A stretch of 64,000 nt of DNA from Streptomyces sp. SAJ15 (GTDB lineage: Bacteria; Actinomycetota; Actinomycetes; Streptomycetales; Streptomycetaceae): the NCBI RefSeq assembly GCF_007595705.1, contig NZ_NISY01000007.1:62001-126000 (forward strand). Direction: 5' to 3'. Each line of letters begins with the position of its first letter. Within the stretch, counting starts at the first letter, position 1. Shown here piece after piece: positions 27,751 to 36,537 of this stretch. Under the pieces are notes generated by a model, which was given only the letters and a program-made list of their open reading frames with translations, did no database searches and was not told the origin of the DNA. The position numbers were made by a program, and so were the translations under genes.

Positions 27751-28351
27751 GGCAGCTCCTGTCGTGCGGCGAGGGGTGCCGTGCGCTCGTTGCTCTCGCA
27801 GTTTCAGCGGATTCACATGTTACGCAAGTGCGATCGGCTGATGGTCGGTTCCCCGGAGGTGGCCGGAGCCATCACCGTTTGGGCTTCCCCTCAGAAGCAC
27901 GCCCGAAGCACCCGCCGACCCGTTCGGCGGACGCACGGGGAGACGGACCGCCCCCAGGAGTCGAGGCCGCCCCTCGGAAAACAGGTCAGGGAGCTCGGGA
28001 GGCAGGTCCGGAATCAGAGCCGTCGCCCTCGGGAGACGGATCCGGAATCAGAGCCGCCGACCCCGAACGAAAGGCCGTCCAACGGGCGGCCTTCGCCATA
28101 TGACAGCCCGACGTGTGCGGCGGCGGGAAGGGAGGCCGGGCGGGGCCAGGTAACGCCCGGCCTCCCGCTCAAGGGGGCGGATGGACTCACCGCCCACACC
28201 GTTATTGTTCTCCGTCAGCGCCGTACCATTCCACCCTCTGATGATCTTGGCCGGATCCTGTGGTCCGGCGGAAGCCAGTGCCGCCCCCGGGTTTCGTCAA
28301 CGGCAGTGACGGAACGTCCGGGGGCGGCCTGCGGACCGGAGTAGCGGGGGT
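27751..28351. other. gene-free region with a direct repeat and three hairpins
   Basis: No supported gene. A perfect 16-bp direct repeat TCCGGAATCAGAGCCG lies at 28007-28022 and 28041-28056. Hairpins: AAGGCCGTCC/GGGCGGCCTT (28071-28093), GGGAGGCCGGGCG with its exact complement (28130-28166) and GCCGCCCCCGG/CCGGGGGCGGC with a 27-base loop (28280-28328). The last lies 24 bp past the minus-strand stop at 28352 and may terminate that operon. Confidence 0.5.
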
Positions 28352-28609
28352 CTAGCTCCGGTCGAGGTGGCGTACGGCGAGCAGTCCGCCGACACCTGGG
28401 ACGAAAGCCTTCGCTCTGCCTCTCCCCTGCGCGCCCGCCTGGATCGCGGCGATGATCACGAAGAGGTAGGCACAGCCGTGGGTGGGGCCGAGCACCGAGG
28501 CCACGGCGGGCACATGCACGGTGGCCAGGTTGCCCAGCAGGACCAGCAGACTGAGGAGTTCGACGGCGGCGGCGACCCGCAGCAGCAGCTTGGCCTTGGC
28601 GCTGTCCAT
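28352..28609 (-). CDS. DUF3817-like small membrane protein
   Basis: 85 residues. Basic start MDSAKAKLLLRVAAAVELLSLLVLLGNL, a central GPTHGCAYLFVIIAAI membrane segment and a short basic end. The GPxHG motif within a two-to-three-helix protein is typical of the DUF3817 family of integral membrane proteins, function unknown. It starts 2 bp after the stop of the upstream membrane protein, so the two form an operon. Confidence 0.75.
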   Translation of the reverse strand: MDSAKAKLLLRVAAAVELLSLLVLLGNLATVHVPAVASVLGPTHGCAYLFVIIAAIQAGAQGRGRAKAFVPGVGGLLAVRHLDRS

Positions 28610-28611
28610 GG

Positions 28612-29178
28612 TCACGCTCCCGTGGTGGAGCCGGGGCGGACGATCATGAGCACCGTGACCACCGACCACAGCAGATTGAACGCGCCCGCCGTCATGGCCA
28701 GTCGGGCCGCGGTGCGCCGCACCTCCTCCGGGGACCGGACCACCGCCGTGCGGGTGGCCGCCCGCGACGTCCCCGACGCGCCCGTGCCGTCGGCGCGCTC
28801 GGCGTCTTTGACGGGGCTCGCCTCGGGGTCGGGGCCGAGCGAGGCCACGACCGCCGCCTGTCCCGGCAGCACGGCCATCACCAACACGGCCGCCGCGACG
28901 GCGGTGAGGGCGATCGAGGTGACCAGCCAGGCGTCGCCCAGCACTCCCATGCTGTTGCCCGTCGCCAGCCCGAAGGCCGGCACGACCACGCCGAGGACGG
29001 CGTAGACCCGGCAGATGCGGTGCAGGGTGCGCAGCGACGAGGCCCCACTCACCGACACCCCGCCGGGCGCGGACAGGGTCCGACGCGCGACGGCGGGGAA
29101 CATGCTCGCCGCGACGGCGACCGGCCCGACGGCCAGGATCGCGGCGATCACATGGATGGAGAGGAGGAGCTTGGTCAC
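28612..29178 (-). CDS. DUF2269-like membrane protein
   Basis: 188 residues from GTG 29178. Four hydrophobic segments: near residues 4-24, 58-75, 83-103 and at the C-terminus (AGAFNLLWSVVTVLMIV). A charged cytoplasmic-type loop of about 45 residues lies between the third and last. The pattern LSIHVIAAILAVGPVAVAASMFP resembles DUF2269-type proteins, whose function is unknown. It is divergent from the GlxA-type regulator with a 175-bp gap. Confidence 0.65.
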   Translation of the reverse strand: MTKLLLSIHVIAAILAVGPVAVAASMFPAVARRTLSAPGGVSVSGASSLRTLHRICRVYAVLGVVVPAFGLATGNSMGVLGDAWLVTSIALTAVAAAVLVMAVLPGQAAVVASLGPDPEASPVKDAERADGTGASGTSRAATRTAVVRSPEEVRRTAARLAMTAGAFNLLWSVVTVLMIVRPGSTTGA

Positions 29179-29353
29179 GGCTCGACGCTAAGTGACCATC
29201 CGCCTGCCGAGGAGTGGCAGTATTGCCATACTTCAACGGATTCTCGCCAGAACGCTTGCATACCGCCTCTGAGCTGTGGACTTTTCAAGCAACGACCCGC
29301 CAGGGGCGCGGAAACGCCTTGGCGGGAATTCGTTCCCTCCCTAGAGTGTCGCC

Positions 29354-30346
29354 ATGCACACCGTCGCCGTACTCGCGCTCGACGAGGTCATACCGTTCGA
29401 TCTGTCCACGCCGATCGAGGTGTTCGGGCGCGCCCGGCTGCCCGACGGCCGCGACGCCTACCGGGTCCGGGTGTGCGCCCCGACCGAGGAGGTCAGCGCC
29501 GGCACGTTCACCGTGCGCGCGCACTCCGGCCTCGAGGCGCTGGCCGAGGCGGACACCATCATGCTCCCGGGCATCGCCAAGCCCGTCGGCCCCTTCCCGG
29601 AGGAGGTGCTGGCGGCGCTGCGCCGCGCGGCCGCCAGCGGCACCCGCATCGCCTCGATCTGCGCCGGGTCGTTCGTGCTCGCCGCCGCCGGGCTGCTGGA
29701 CGGGCTGCGGGCGACCACCCACTGGGCGGCCGCGGCGGAGCTGGCCGCGCGCCACCCGGAGATCGAGGTGGACCCGGATGTGCTCTATGTCGACAACGGG
29801 CAGTTCCTCACCTCGGCCGGGGCCGCCGCCGGGCTCGACCTCTGCCTGCACATGATCCGCCGCGACCACGGCTCCGCGGTCGCCGCCGACTCCGCGCGGA
29901 GCGCGGTGATGCCGCTGGAGCGCCACGGCGGGCAGGCGCAGTTCATCGTGCACGAGCCGCCCACGCCCGACGGGGCGACCCTGGAGCCGCTGCTGCGCTG
30001 GATGCAGGAGAACGCGGGGCGCGAGCTCACCCTGGACGACATCGCCGGCCACGCCCGGCTGAGCACCCGCACCCTGAACCGGCGCTTCCGCGAACAGACC
30101 GGCACCACCCCACTCCAGTGGCTGCACCGCGCCCGGATACGGCAGGCGCAGTACCTGCTGGAGACCACCGGCTACTCCGTGGACCGGATCGCCTGCCAGG
30201 TCGGCTTCGGCTCCCCCACCGCCTTCCGTGACCGCTTCAAACGGCTGGTCGGGACCAGCCCGCAGTCCTACCGCCGGGCCTTCCAGGGCCCGACCGCCGC
30301 GATCCCCCAGCGGGACCGGTCCGCCACGGGCCGAGGGGCGGGGTGA
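29354..30346 (+). CDS. GlxA-family transcriptional regulator (DJ-1/PfpI plus AraC)
   Basis: 330 residues. The N-terminal DJ-1/PfpI-like domain (about 1-185) has PFDLSTPIEVFGRA and the nucleophile-elbow cysteine in SICAGSFVLAAAGLLDG. The C-terminal AraC DNA-binding domain (about 215-318) has two helix-turn-helix units, LTLDDIAGHARLSTRTLNRRF and YSVDRIACQVGFGSPTAFRDRFK. Such proteins sense small molecules and control nearby genes. It faces away from the two small membrane proteins, making them possible targets, though I saw no clear operator. Confidence 0.92.
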   Translation: MHTVAVLALDEVIPFDLSTPIEVFGRARLPDGRDAYRVRVCAPTEEVSAGTFTVRAHSGLEALAEADTIMLPGIAKPVGPFPEEVLAALRRAAASGTRIASICAGSFVLAAAGLLDGLRATTHWAAAAELAARHPEIEVDPDVLYVDNGQFLTSAGAAAGLDLCLHMIRRDHGSAVAADSARSAVMPLERHGGQAQFIVHEPPTPDGATLEPLLRWMQENAGRELTLDDIAGHARLSTRTLNRRFREQTGTTPLQWLHRARIRQAQYLLETTGYSVDRIACQVGFGSPTAFRDRFKRLVGTSPQSYRRAFQGPTAAIPQRDRSATGRGAG

Positions 30347-30388
30347 AGGTCAAGGAACTGCAAACCCGGGTCGCTCGTTAGCCGGGAC

Positions 30389-31615
30389 ATGACCGCTATG
30401 ACTCCCGGCTCGAACCTCCCGCTGCCCGTCGCGCGCGTGGCAGTGGACGTCACCGCACCGGTGCGGCTCGACGTGTCGGGCCTGCTCCTGAACGCCAACG
30501 GCAAAGTGCGCTCCGACGACGACTTCGTCTTCTACAACCAGCCCACCGGCCCCGGAGTGAGCCACTCCGCCTCGGCGCCGGGCGGCGGTGACACGATCAC
30601 CGTCGACACCACGGCGGTCCCGGCCGACATCGAGAAGATCGTGGTGACCGCGAGCCTGGACGCCCCCGGCGCCACCTTCGCGGGCACCGAGCCCACGGCC
30701 ACGGTGCGCGGCGCGGACGACGGCTCCGTCATCGCCACCTTCACCCCGCCGCGGCTGGGCAGCGAGACCGCGCTGGTGGTCATGGAGGTGTACCGACGCG
30801 GCGGAGCCTGGAAGGTCCGCGCGGTCGGTCAGGGCTACGCCAACGGGCTGGCGGGCATCGCCACCGACTTCGGGGTGCGGATCGAGGAGCCGGCCGCGCC
30901 CGCCGCGCCGGTCGCCCCGCCCGCGCCCCCGGCCCCGCCGACCGGCGCCGCCGCGCAGTTCCCCCCGCCGCCCGCCACGCAGCCGCCGGCCCCGGCCGCG
31001 CCGCCCGCCGCTCCGGCCGCCCCCGCGCCCGGTGCCGGGAAGATCAACCTCGACAAGGGGCGGGTCAACCTCCAGAAGAACCAGACGGTCTCCCTGGTCA
31101 AGGGCGGCAAGCCGCTGCTGACCTCGGTGAAGATGGGCCTCGGCTGGGAGCCCGCGTTCCGGGGCAAGGACATCGACCTGGACGCGTCCGTCATCGCCTT
31201 CGGCGTGGACCGCAAGAAGATCGACGCCTGCTTCTTCGGCAAGCTGAACATCCTGGGCCACACCATCCAACACTCCGGCGACAACCTCACCGGCGAGGGC
31301 GGCGGGGACGACGAGGTGATCACCGTCCACCTGGGCGGCCTCCCCCCGGAGGTCACCGGCCTGGTGTTCACCGTGAACTCCTTCTCCGGGCAGAAGTTCA
31401 CCGACGTCGCCAAGGCGTACTGCCGGCTGCTGGACGCCCAGACCAACGAGGAGCTGGTGCGCTTCGACCTCACCCACTCCGAGCCGCGCACCGGCGTGAT
31501 GATGGCGAAGCTGATCCGCCAGTTCTCCGGCGAGTGGGAGATGACCGCGATGGGCGAGTACGTGGACTCGCGCACCGTCCGGGGCATGGTCAAGCCCGCC
31601 GGAAAGGCGCTGTAG
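30389..31615 (+). CDS. double-TerD-domain protein with a Pro/Ala-rich linker
   Basis: 408 residues. The first TerD-like domain (about 1-165) has VRLDVSGLLLNANGKVRSDDDFVFYNQ and GADDGSVIATFTPP. A Pro/Ala-rich linker runs about 168-215. The second domain (about 215-408) has INLDKGRVNLQKNQTVSLVK, WEPAFRGKDIDLDAS, DNLTGEGGGDDEVI and FTVNSFSGQKF. Aspartate-rich loops of this kind bind calcium in TerD proteins, which belong to stress and tellurite-response systems abundant in Streptomyces. ATG 30398 is an alternative start. No other ter gene is adjacent. Converges on the LLM gene with 9 bp between. Confidence 0.9.
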   Translation: MTAMTPGSNLPLPVARVAVDVTAPVRLDVSGLLLNANGKVRSDDDFVFYNQPTGPGVSHSASAPGGGDTITVDTTAVPADIEKIVVTASLDAPGATFAGTEPTATVRGADDGSVIATFTPPRLGSETALVVMEVYRRGGAWKVRAVGQGYANGLAGIATDFGVRIEEPAAPAAPVAPPAPPAPPTGAAAQFPPPPATQPPAPAAPPAAPAAPAPGAGKINLDKGRVNLQKNQTVSLVKGGKPLLTSVKMGLGWEPAFRGKDIDLDASVIAFGVDRKKIDACFFGKLNILGHTIQHSGDNLTGEGGGDDEVITVHLGGLPPEVTGLVFTVNSFSGQKFTDVAKAYCRLLDAQTNEELVRFDLTHSEPRTGVMMAKLIRQFSGEWEMTAMGEYVDSRTVRGMVKPAGKAL

Positions 31616-31624
31616 CGCCCGGGC

Positions 31625-32692
31625 TCAGGCCGCGGCCGGGGCGGCCTCGGTGTCGATGTCGACATCGGCGCCGCCCCGCCCCGGGCGCAGCCCCGCCAGC
31701 CGGGCCAGCCGCCGGTAGGAGTCGAGCAGCTCCTCCCGGTCGTACGAGCTGGTGGTGACGAGCACCTCGTCGGCGCCGGCGCTCCCGACGAGCTCCGTCA
31801 GCGCGGCGGCCACCTCGTCCTCGGTGCCGTGCACACGGCCGCTCATGGCCTCCTCGAAGAGGCTCCGCTCGCGCGGCGTCATGCTCAGCGCGGCGATCTC
31901 CTCGGCCGGGACGAGCGGCGGGAAGACCCCGTGGGTCCGGGAGTAGGCCGTCGACCACGCCTCGGGCTCCAGCAGCCGCCGGGCCCGCTCGGCCGTCTCG
32001 GCCACCGCGACGTCGGCCGCGACCATCACATACGGCCGCTCCCCCCAGACGGACGGGGCGAAGCCGGCGCGATACCGGTCGATGGCACGCAGCATCGTCT
32101 CCCGGCCGCGGACCGCGCCGATCACCAGCGGCAGTCCCCGCTCCGCCGCCAGCTCCGCGCCCGAGCCGGTGGCCAGCACGAAGGCGGGCGGCCGCAGCCC
32201 CTCGGCGGGCCGGGCGTGCACCTGCGGGTGCGTGCCCTGGTCCCCGGTGAAGTACCCGAGCAGCTCCGTCAGTTGGTCGCCGAAGCCCTCGGCGGCGTCC
32301 TTGTCGCGCCCCAGGGCGCGCCGAATGCCGTCGGTGAAGCCGACCGACCGACCCAGCCCCATGTCGATCCGGCCGGGATACAGCGACTCCAACACCCCGA
32401 ACTGCTCCGCGACCACCAGCGGCTGGTGGTTGGGCAGCATCACCCCGCCGGTGCCCACCCGGATCCTCGAGGTGGCCGCGGCGACGGCCGCGGCCAGCAC
32501 GGTGGGCGCGGAGCCGGCCACCCCGGGCACGCTGTGGTGCTCGGAGACCCAGAACCGGTGGTAACCGAGCTCCTCGGCGCGCCGGGCGAACCGCACGGTG
32601 TCGCGCAGCGCCCGCGCCTCCGTCCGGCCCTTGCGGGTGCGGGAGCGGTCCAGGACGGAGAGCCGGAGGGTGTTCCGTATCGCTGAGGTCAC
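31625..32692 (-). CDS. LLM-class flavin-dependent oxidoreductase (luciferase-like)
   Basis: 355 residues from GTG 32692. Bacterial-luciferase-type TIM barrel: ARRAEELGYHRFWVSEHHSVPG near the start, RIRVGTGGVMLPNHQPLVVAEQFGVLESLYPGRIDMGLGRS, and a C-terminal SYDREELLDSYRRLA. These signatures fit the MsnO8-type LLM subfamily, which uses FMN or F420; the substrate is unknown. It is followed after 24 bp by phoX in the same direction of transcription upstream, so both may share a transcript. Confidence 0.9.
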   Translation of the reverse strand: MTSAIRNTLRLSVLDRSRTRKGRTEARALRDTVRFARRAEELGYHRFWVSEHHSVPGVAGSAPTVLAAAVAAATSRIRVGTGGVMLPNHQPLVVAEQFGVLESLYPGRIDMGLGRSVGFTDGIRRALGRDKDAAEGFGDQLTELLGYFTGDQGTHPQVHARPAEGLRPPAFVLATGSGAELAAERGLPLVIGAVRGRETMLRAIDRYRAGFAPSVWGERPYVMVAADVAVAETAERARRLLEPEAWSTAYSRTHGVFPPLVPAEEIAALSMTPRERSLFEEAMSGRVHGTEDEVAAALTELVGSAGADEVLVTTSSYDREELLDSYRRLARLAGLRPGRGGADVDIDTEAAPAAA

Positions 32693-32716
32693 ACTGAGGG
32701 CAACAACGCCCGGCGC

Positions 32717-34171
32717 TCAGGATTCCCGGCGCTGCCGCCGCCACGGCCCGGTGATCGCCAGCATGATCCCCGGGTCCTGGATGTTGGCGAAGAGGGTCCG
32801 TCCGTCGGGCGCGAAGACGACCCCGGTGAACTCGCTGAACTCCGGCTCCTCCGCGGTGCCGATGTTGAGGTCGTTGCGCGCGATCGGGTAGGTCCGGCCG
32901 TCGTCCGTGGCGCCGAACAGATGCTGCACGCCCTCGCCGTCCTCGGCGATGACCAGACCGCCGTAGGGGGAGACGGTGATGTTGTCCGGCCCGTCGAAGG
33001 CGCCGTCCTTCCCCGGCTCGGCGTCGACGCCGAGCAGCACCTTCAGGGTCAGCGTGCGCCGGCGCGGGTCGTAGAACCACACCTGCCCGTCGTGGGCGGC
33101 CGGGCTCTCCTCCCGGGCGTACGAGGAGACGATGTAGGCGCCTCCGTCCGCCCACCACATGCCCTCCAGCTTGCGCGCCCGGGTGACCTGGCTGTCGGCG
33201 AACTGCCTCCGCACCGGAACGGTCCGCGCGTCCCGGTCCGGCACCTCCGCCCAGTCCACGCCGTAGACCGTCCCGGTCCTGGTGGCGCGCGAGAGGTCGT
33301 CGACGAAGTTGCCACCGGAGTCGAAGCACTGCGCCGCCTTCAGCACGCCGGCGTCGTCGGCGAGCCCGCGCAGCCGGCCGCGGCCGGGACGGAAGTCGTG
33401 CGGCGGGGTCCAGCGGTACAGCAGCCCGTTCGGGCCCGCGGCGTCCTCGGTCAGATAGAAGTGGCCGCGCTTGGTGTCCACCACCACGGCCTCGTGCTCA
33501 TAGCGGCCCAGCGCCTTGATCGGCTGGGGGTCGAGGTTGGCCCGGCGGTCGTACGGGTCGACCTCGAAGACGTAGCCATGGTCCTTGGTCATGCCGTTCT
33601 GGCCGGCCCGGTCGGTGTTCTCCTCGCAGGTCAGCCAGGTCCCCCAGGGGGTGCGTCCACCGGCGCAGTTGGTGGAGGTGCCCGCGATGCCCACCCACTC
33701 GGTGACGTGGTCGCCGTGCCTGGAGACCTCCACGACGGTGCAGCCGCCCGAGGCCGCCGGGTCGTAGACCAGGCCCTCGACGAGCGGCACCGGCCGCGGC
33801 CACTTGTGGCGCGGGCCCTTGAGCTCGTGGTTGTTGACCAGCAGTGTGGTGCCGCGCGGCCCGTCGAAGGTGGCGGTGCCATCGTGGTTGGAGGGAGTGG
33901 TCTCGCCGGACTCCAGCCTGGTCACGCCGCTGTGGGTGATGATCTGGTACGAGAACCCGGCCGGCAGCGCGAGTATGCCCTTCGGGTCCGGGACGAGCGG
34001 CCCGTAACCGAGCCGTCGCCCGACAGCCGCTTCGGCCGCCGCGTCGACGCCCCCGGGCTCGACCGCGAGCGCCCCCGGCGCGGTGGCCAGCACCCCGGCG
34101 CTGCCGACCAGGGCGACACCGGCACCCGTGTACGCGGATCGCTTGGCGAAGTCTCTGCGGCTGAGCGGCAT
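32717..34171 (-). CDS. phoX: PhoX-family secreted alkaline phosphatase (DUF839)
   Basis: 484 residues from ATG 34171, with AGGAGA 6 bases upstream. A twin-arginine signal (PLSRRDFAKRS then a hydrophobic stretch ending APGALA) indicates Tat export of a folded metalloenzyme. PhoX features include NHDGTATFDGPRG, NNHELKG, GGRTPWGTWLTCEENTD, the GYVFEVDP turn and ALGRYEHEAVVVD. The family releases phosphate from organic esters using calcium and iron. A candidate PHO box lies 56-77 bp before the start. A Pit phosphate transporter gene lies at the other end of the window. Confidence 0.92.
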   Translation of the reverse strand: MPLSRRDFAKRSAYTGAGVALVGSAGVLATAPGALAVEPGGVDAAAEAAVGRRLGYGPLVPDPKGILALPAGFSYQIITHSGVTRLESGETTPSNHDGTATFDGPRGTTLLVNNHELKGPRHKWPRPVPLVEGLVYDPAASGGCTVVEVSRHGDHVTEWVGIAGTSTNCAGGRTPWGTWLTCEENTDRAGQNGMTKDHGYVFEVDPYDRRANLDPQPIKALGRYEHEAVVVDTKRGHFYLTEDAAGPNGLLYRWTPPHDFRPGRGRLRGLADDAGVLKAAQCFDSGGNFVDDLSRATRTGTVYGVDWAEVPDRDARTVPVRRQFADSQVTRARKLEGMWWADGGAYIVSSYAREESPAAHDGQVWFYDPRRRTLTLKVLLGVDAEPGKDGAFDGPDNITVSPYGGLVIAEDGEGVQHLFGATDDGRTYPIARNDLNIGTAEEPEFSEFTGVVFAPDGRTLFANIQDPGIMLAITGPWRRQRRES

Positions 34172-34702
34172 CTCTGTCTCCTGGCTGGCCAGATGGGTCC
34201 TCCGGACTCCCGGATACGGTCCCGCCCCCGCCCGAACAGCAGTTGAACACGGCCCGACATCGGAGCGCCGATTGCACCCCGCGCTCCCCCACTCACGGGA
34301 CACCCCGCGGGGCGACGCCTTCACCGCGCGGGGGCGGCTCCCGGGGACGGCGCCTACCACCCCGCCGCGACGGCGAGACGCCCCACGGCGCGGCCCGGCG
34401 GTACCGAACCCGCCTCAGCGGCGACGCGCCCGGACATCCAGAAGGCGGCACCCGCCACGCCAGGGCATCAACCGACCTCGGTGGGCGACCCCACACCCAG
34501 CCCAGGGGCGCCCCCCGGAGCGCGACACCCTCACACCCGCCGCGACGGCGAGACGCGCGGCCCGGCGGTGCCGAACCCGTCGCCACCATTTTCGTCACTC
34601 CCCGACGCCGTCGCCACACCTCACCAGGCCAGGCAGGCCCACGCACCAAGCCGGCAGCAGCCCCCAGACCGGGCAACGCCGGCACGGCGCGCCCGGGGCG
34701 GG
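34172..34702. repeat. gene-free gap with two copies of a dispersed intergenic repeat
   Basis: Beyond the phoX promoter no gene is supported. Two copies of one element lie here: 34361-34425 and 34536-34584. Both begin CCCGCCGCGACGGCGAGACG and continue to CGCGGCCCGGCGGTRCCGAACCC; the second lacks an 8-bp internal stretch. A third copy stands at 42454. The CAACCGACCTCGGTGGGCGACC stretch near 34468-34489 resembles a further module found beside that third copy. Confidence 0.75.
34227..34248 (-). promoter_or_regulatory. candidate PHO box upstream of phoX
   Basis: Read on the minus strand, two 11-bp direct repeat units stand side by side: GTTCAACTGCT and GTTCGGGCGGG. The GTTC start at 11-bp spacing is the hallmark of Streptomyces PhoP sites (consensus near GTTCACCCGGC); the first unit fits better than the second. 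It lies 56 bp before the phoX ATG. Confidence 0.55.
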
Positions 34703-36238
34703 TCAGCGCCGGGAGCGCGCCTTGAAGGCCGCCTTGCGGGCGTCCTTCGCGGTCTTCTTGTCGGGGTGGAGGCGGCCCATGGCCTCGAGGACGTCGGCGG
34801 TCGCCGGGTGGTCCACGCGCCAGGCCGAGTCGAAGAACGCCTCGGAACGGCCGACGAGGACCTCGACCAGCTCACGGAGCTCGTCGGAGTCGCCGTCCGC
34901 GGCGAGTTGGGCGGCGATGGTGTCGATGGTCAGCCAGAAGACCATCTCCTCCGACGGCTCGGGCACCTCGGTGGCACCGCGCTCGGCGAGCCAGACCCGG
35001 GCGAGGCCGCCGAGGTGCCGGTCGTCGAGGACCTCGCGCAGGACGGGCTCGGCGCCGGCGCCGACGAGGTTGAGGGTCTGCTGGCAGGAGAGTCGGCGCA
35101 GCGGCGCGCCGTCGTCGTCGCCGCGGGCGGCGGCGAGCAGTTCGCGGGCGGCGACGGCCGGCTCGCGGTGGGCGAGCCACTGCTCGGCCTCGGCCCGCGC
35201 GGCCGCCTGGGGGTAGCCGACGAGCGCGTCGAGCAGCACGTCGGCGCCCTTGTCGGTGAGGTCGCCGACGGCCGGGGCGTCGATGCCGGCGTCGAGCATC
35301 CGGGCCCGTACGGCGAAGACGCCCAGCGGGGTGAGCCGCACCAGGCCGTAGCGGGCGACGTCCTCCTCGTCCAGGGCGTCGTCGCCGCCGTCGGTGGCCG
35401 GGCCGGTGTCGGCGAGGCGGCCCTCGCCGTCGACCTCCTCGATGAGCGCCTCGTCGACCGGCTGGTACTCGACGATGCCGGTGGGCTCCAGCATCCGGAA
35501 CTGGTCGTCGAGGCGCATCATCGCCCCGGAGACCTCCTCCAGGACCTCGTCGGTGGGCTCGTCCATGTCATCGGGGACGATCATGGAGGCGGCGAGCGCG
35601 GGCAGCGGCACCGCGCGCTCGGCGGCGGACTCGTCCAGGGCGGTGAGCAGGTAGAGGTTGCCGAGGACGCCGTCGAGGAAGTCGGCCTCCTCCTCGGGGT
35701 TCCAGTCGAGCGCGTCGAGGTCGATCTCGCCGCCCTCCCCGAGGTGCTCGGCGATCTCCGCGAGGTCGGGGGCGGCCGCGTCGGCGAGTACCGCCTCCAG
35801 CCCGCCCAGCCAGATGTCCAGCACGTCGGCGGGGCTGCCGGTGGTGATGGTGCGGAGCTCCTCGCCGGGCGTGGCCACGCCGACGGCGACCTCCGAGGGC
35901 TCGTCGTCGGCGTCCGCGGCGCCCGCTTCCGCCGCGGTGTCGCCGTCGGCGGCCTCGGCGTCCTCCGTGACCTCCACCAGGCCGGTGTCCAGCGCCAGCT
36001 GCCAGGCGTCGGCCACATGGCCGGGGCCGTACTCGTCGTCGTCGAGGCCGAGGTGGGCGACCGCCGCGTTCAGGTCCTCCGCGAGCAGCTCACCGCCGGC
36101 CCCCACCCGCTTGTGCGGCTCCGCCCAGCGGGCCAGGCGCACCGCACGGGTCAGGAGCGGCGCGGCGAGCGCGTCCCGTGCGAGTTCCGCGTCGGTGTGC
36201 AGCCGGACCGGCGGCATGGTGGGACGGTCTGCGGGCAT
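34703..36238 (-). CDS. large acidic conserved hypothetical protein
   Basis: 511 residues from ATG 36238, which lies 12 bases after GAGGAG; an ATG four codons upstream directly abuts that site, so the start is ambiguous. It starts MPADRPTMPPVRLHTDAEL, has very acidic stretches (residues about 100-240), and ends in basic DKKTAKDARKAAFKARSRR. A central ARYGLVRLTPLGVFAVR looks like a winged-helix segment. No signal peptide or catalytic motif is seen. I recall such proteins as conserved and unnamed in Streptomyces. No function can be given. Confidence 0.75.
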   Translation of the reverse strand: MPADRPTMPPVRLHTDAELARDALAAPLLTRAVRLARWAEPHKRVGAGGELLAEDLNAAVAHLGLDDDEYGPGHVADAWQLALDTGLVEVTEDAEAADGDTAAEAGAADADDEPSEVAVGVATPGEELRTITTGSPADVLDIWLGGLEAVLADAAAPDLAEIAEHLGEGGEIDLDALDWNPEEEADFLDGVLGNLYLLTALDESAAERAVPLPALAASMIVPDDMDEPTDEVLEEVSGAMMRLDDQFRMLEPTGIVEYQPVDEALIEEVDGEGRLADTGPATDGGDDALDEEDVARYGLVRLTPLGVFAVRARMLDAGIDAPAVGDLTDKGADVLLDALVGYPQAAARAEAEQWLAHREPAVAARELLAAARGDDDGAPLRRLSCQQTLNLVGAGAEPVLREVLDDRHLGGLARVWLAERGATEVPEPSEEMVFWLTIDTIAAQLAADGDSDELRELVEVLVGRSEAFFDSAWRVDHPATADVLEAMGRLHPDKKTAKDARKAAFKARSRR

Positions 36239-36537
36239 CGGCGGCTTCATCTCCTCGGGCGTACGGCCGGACAGCGCCCAAGCGTAGACGGAATGCGAGG
36301 GCGCTTTCGTCCCGGTGTGATGGTCCTGTGACTCTGGGCTGCCGCGACCACCGGTTTCGGCCAGTGACCCGCCGGGGGCCGCGAGTGACACGTCTCACCC
36401 TCCGGTCATGCGGAGTACATCCGGCATCTCTTGACAACTCCCCAGTACACCCAAGAGATTGACGCGCGTAGACGTTCCGTCAGTTTTCAGACGGGTCCTC
36501 GACCTCTCCCACCACCACCTTCCGGAGGCTCTCCCCC

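Noticed and set aside
27184..28344. A 386-codon plus-strand frame over the truncated beta-helix gene and the following gap
   Set aside because: No ribosome site, no domain, and it crosses the signal-peptide-coding DNA of the opposite strand.
34083..35216. Plus-strand frames over the phoX promoter and dispersed repeats
   Set aside because: Low-complexity Arg/Pro/Thr peptides arising from the repeat itself; they run into the opposite strand of a conserved gene.
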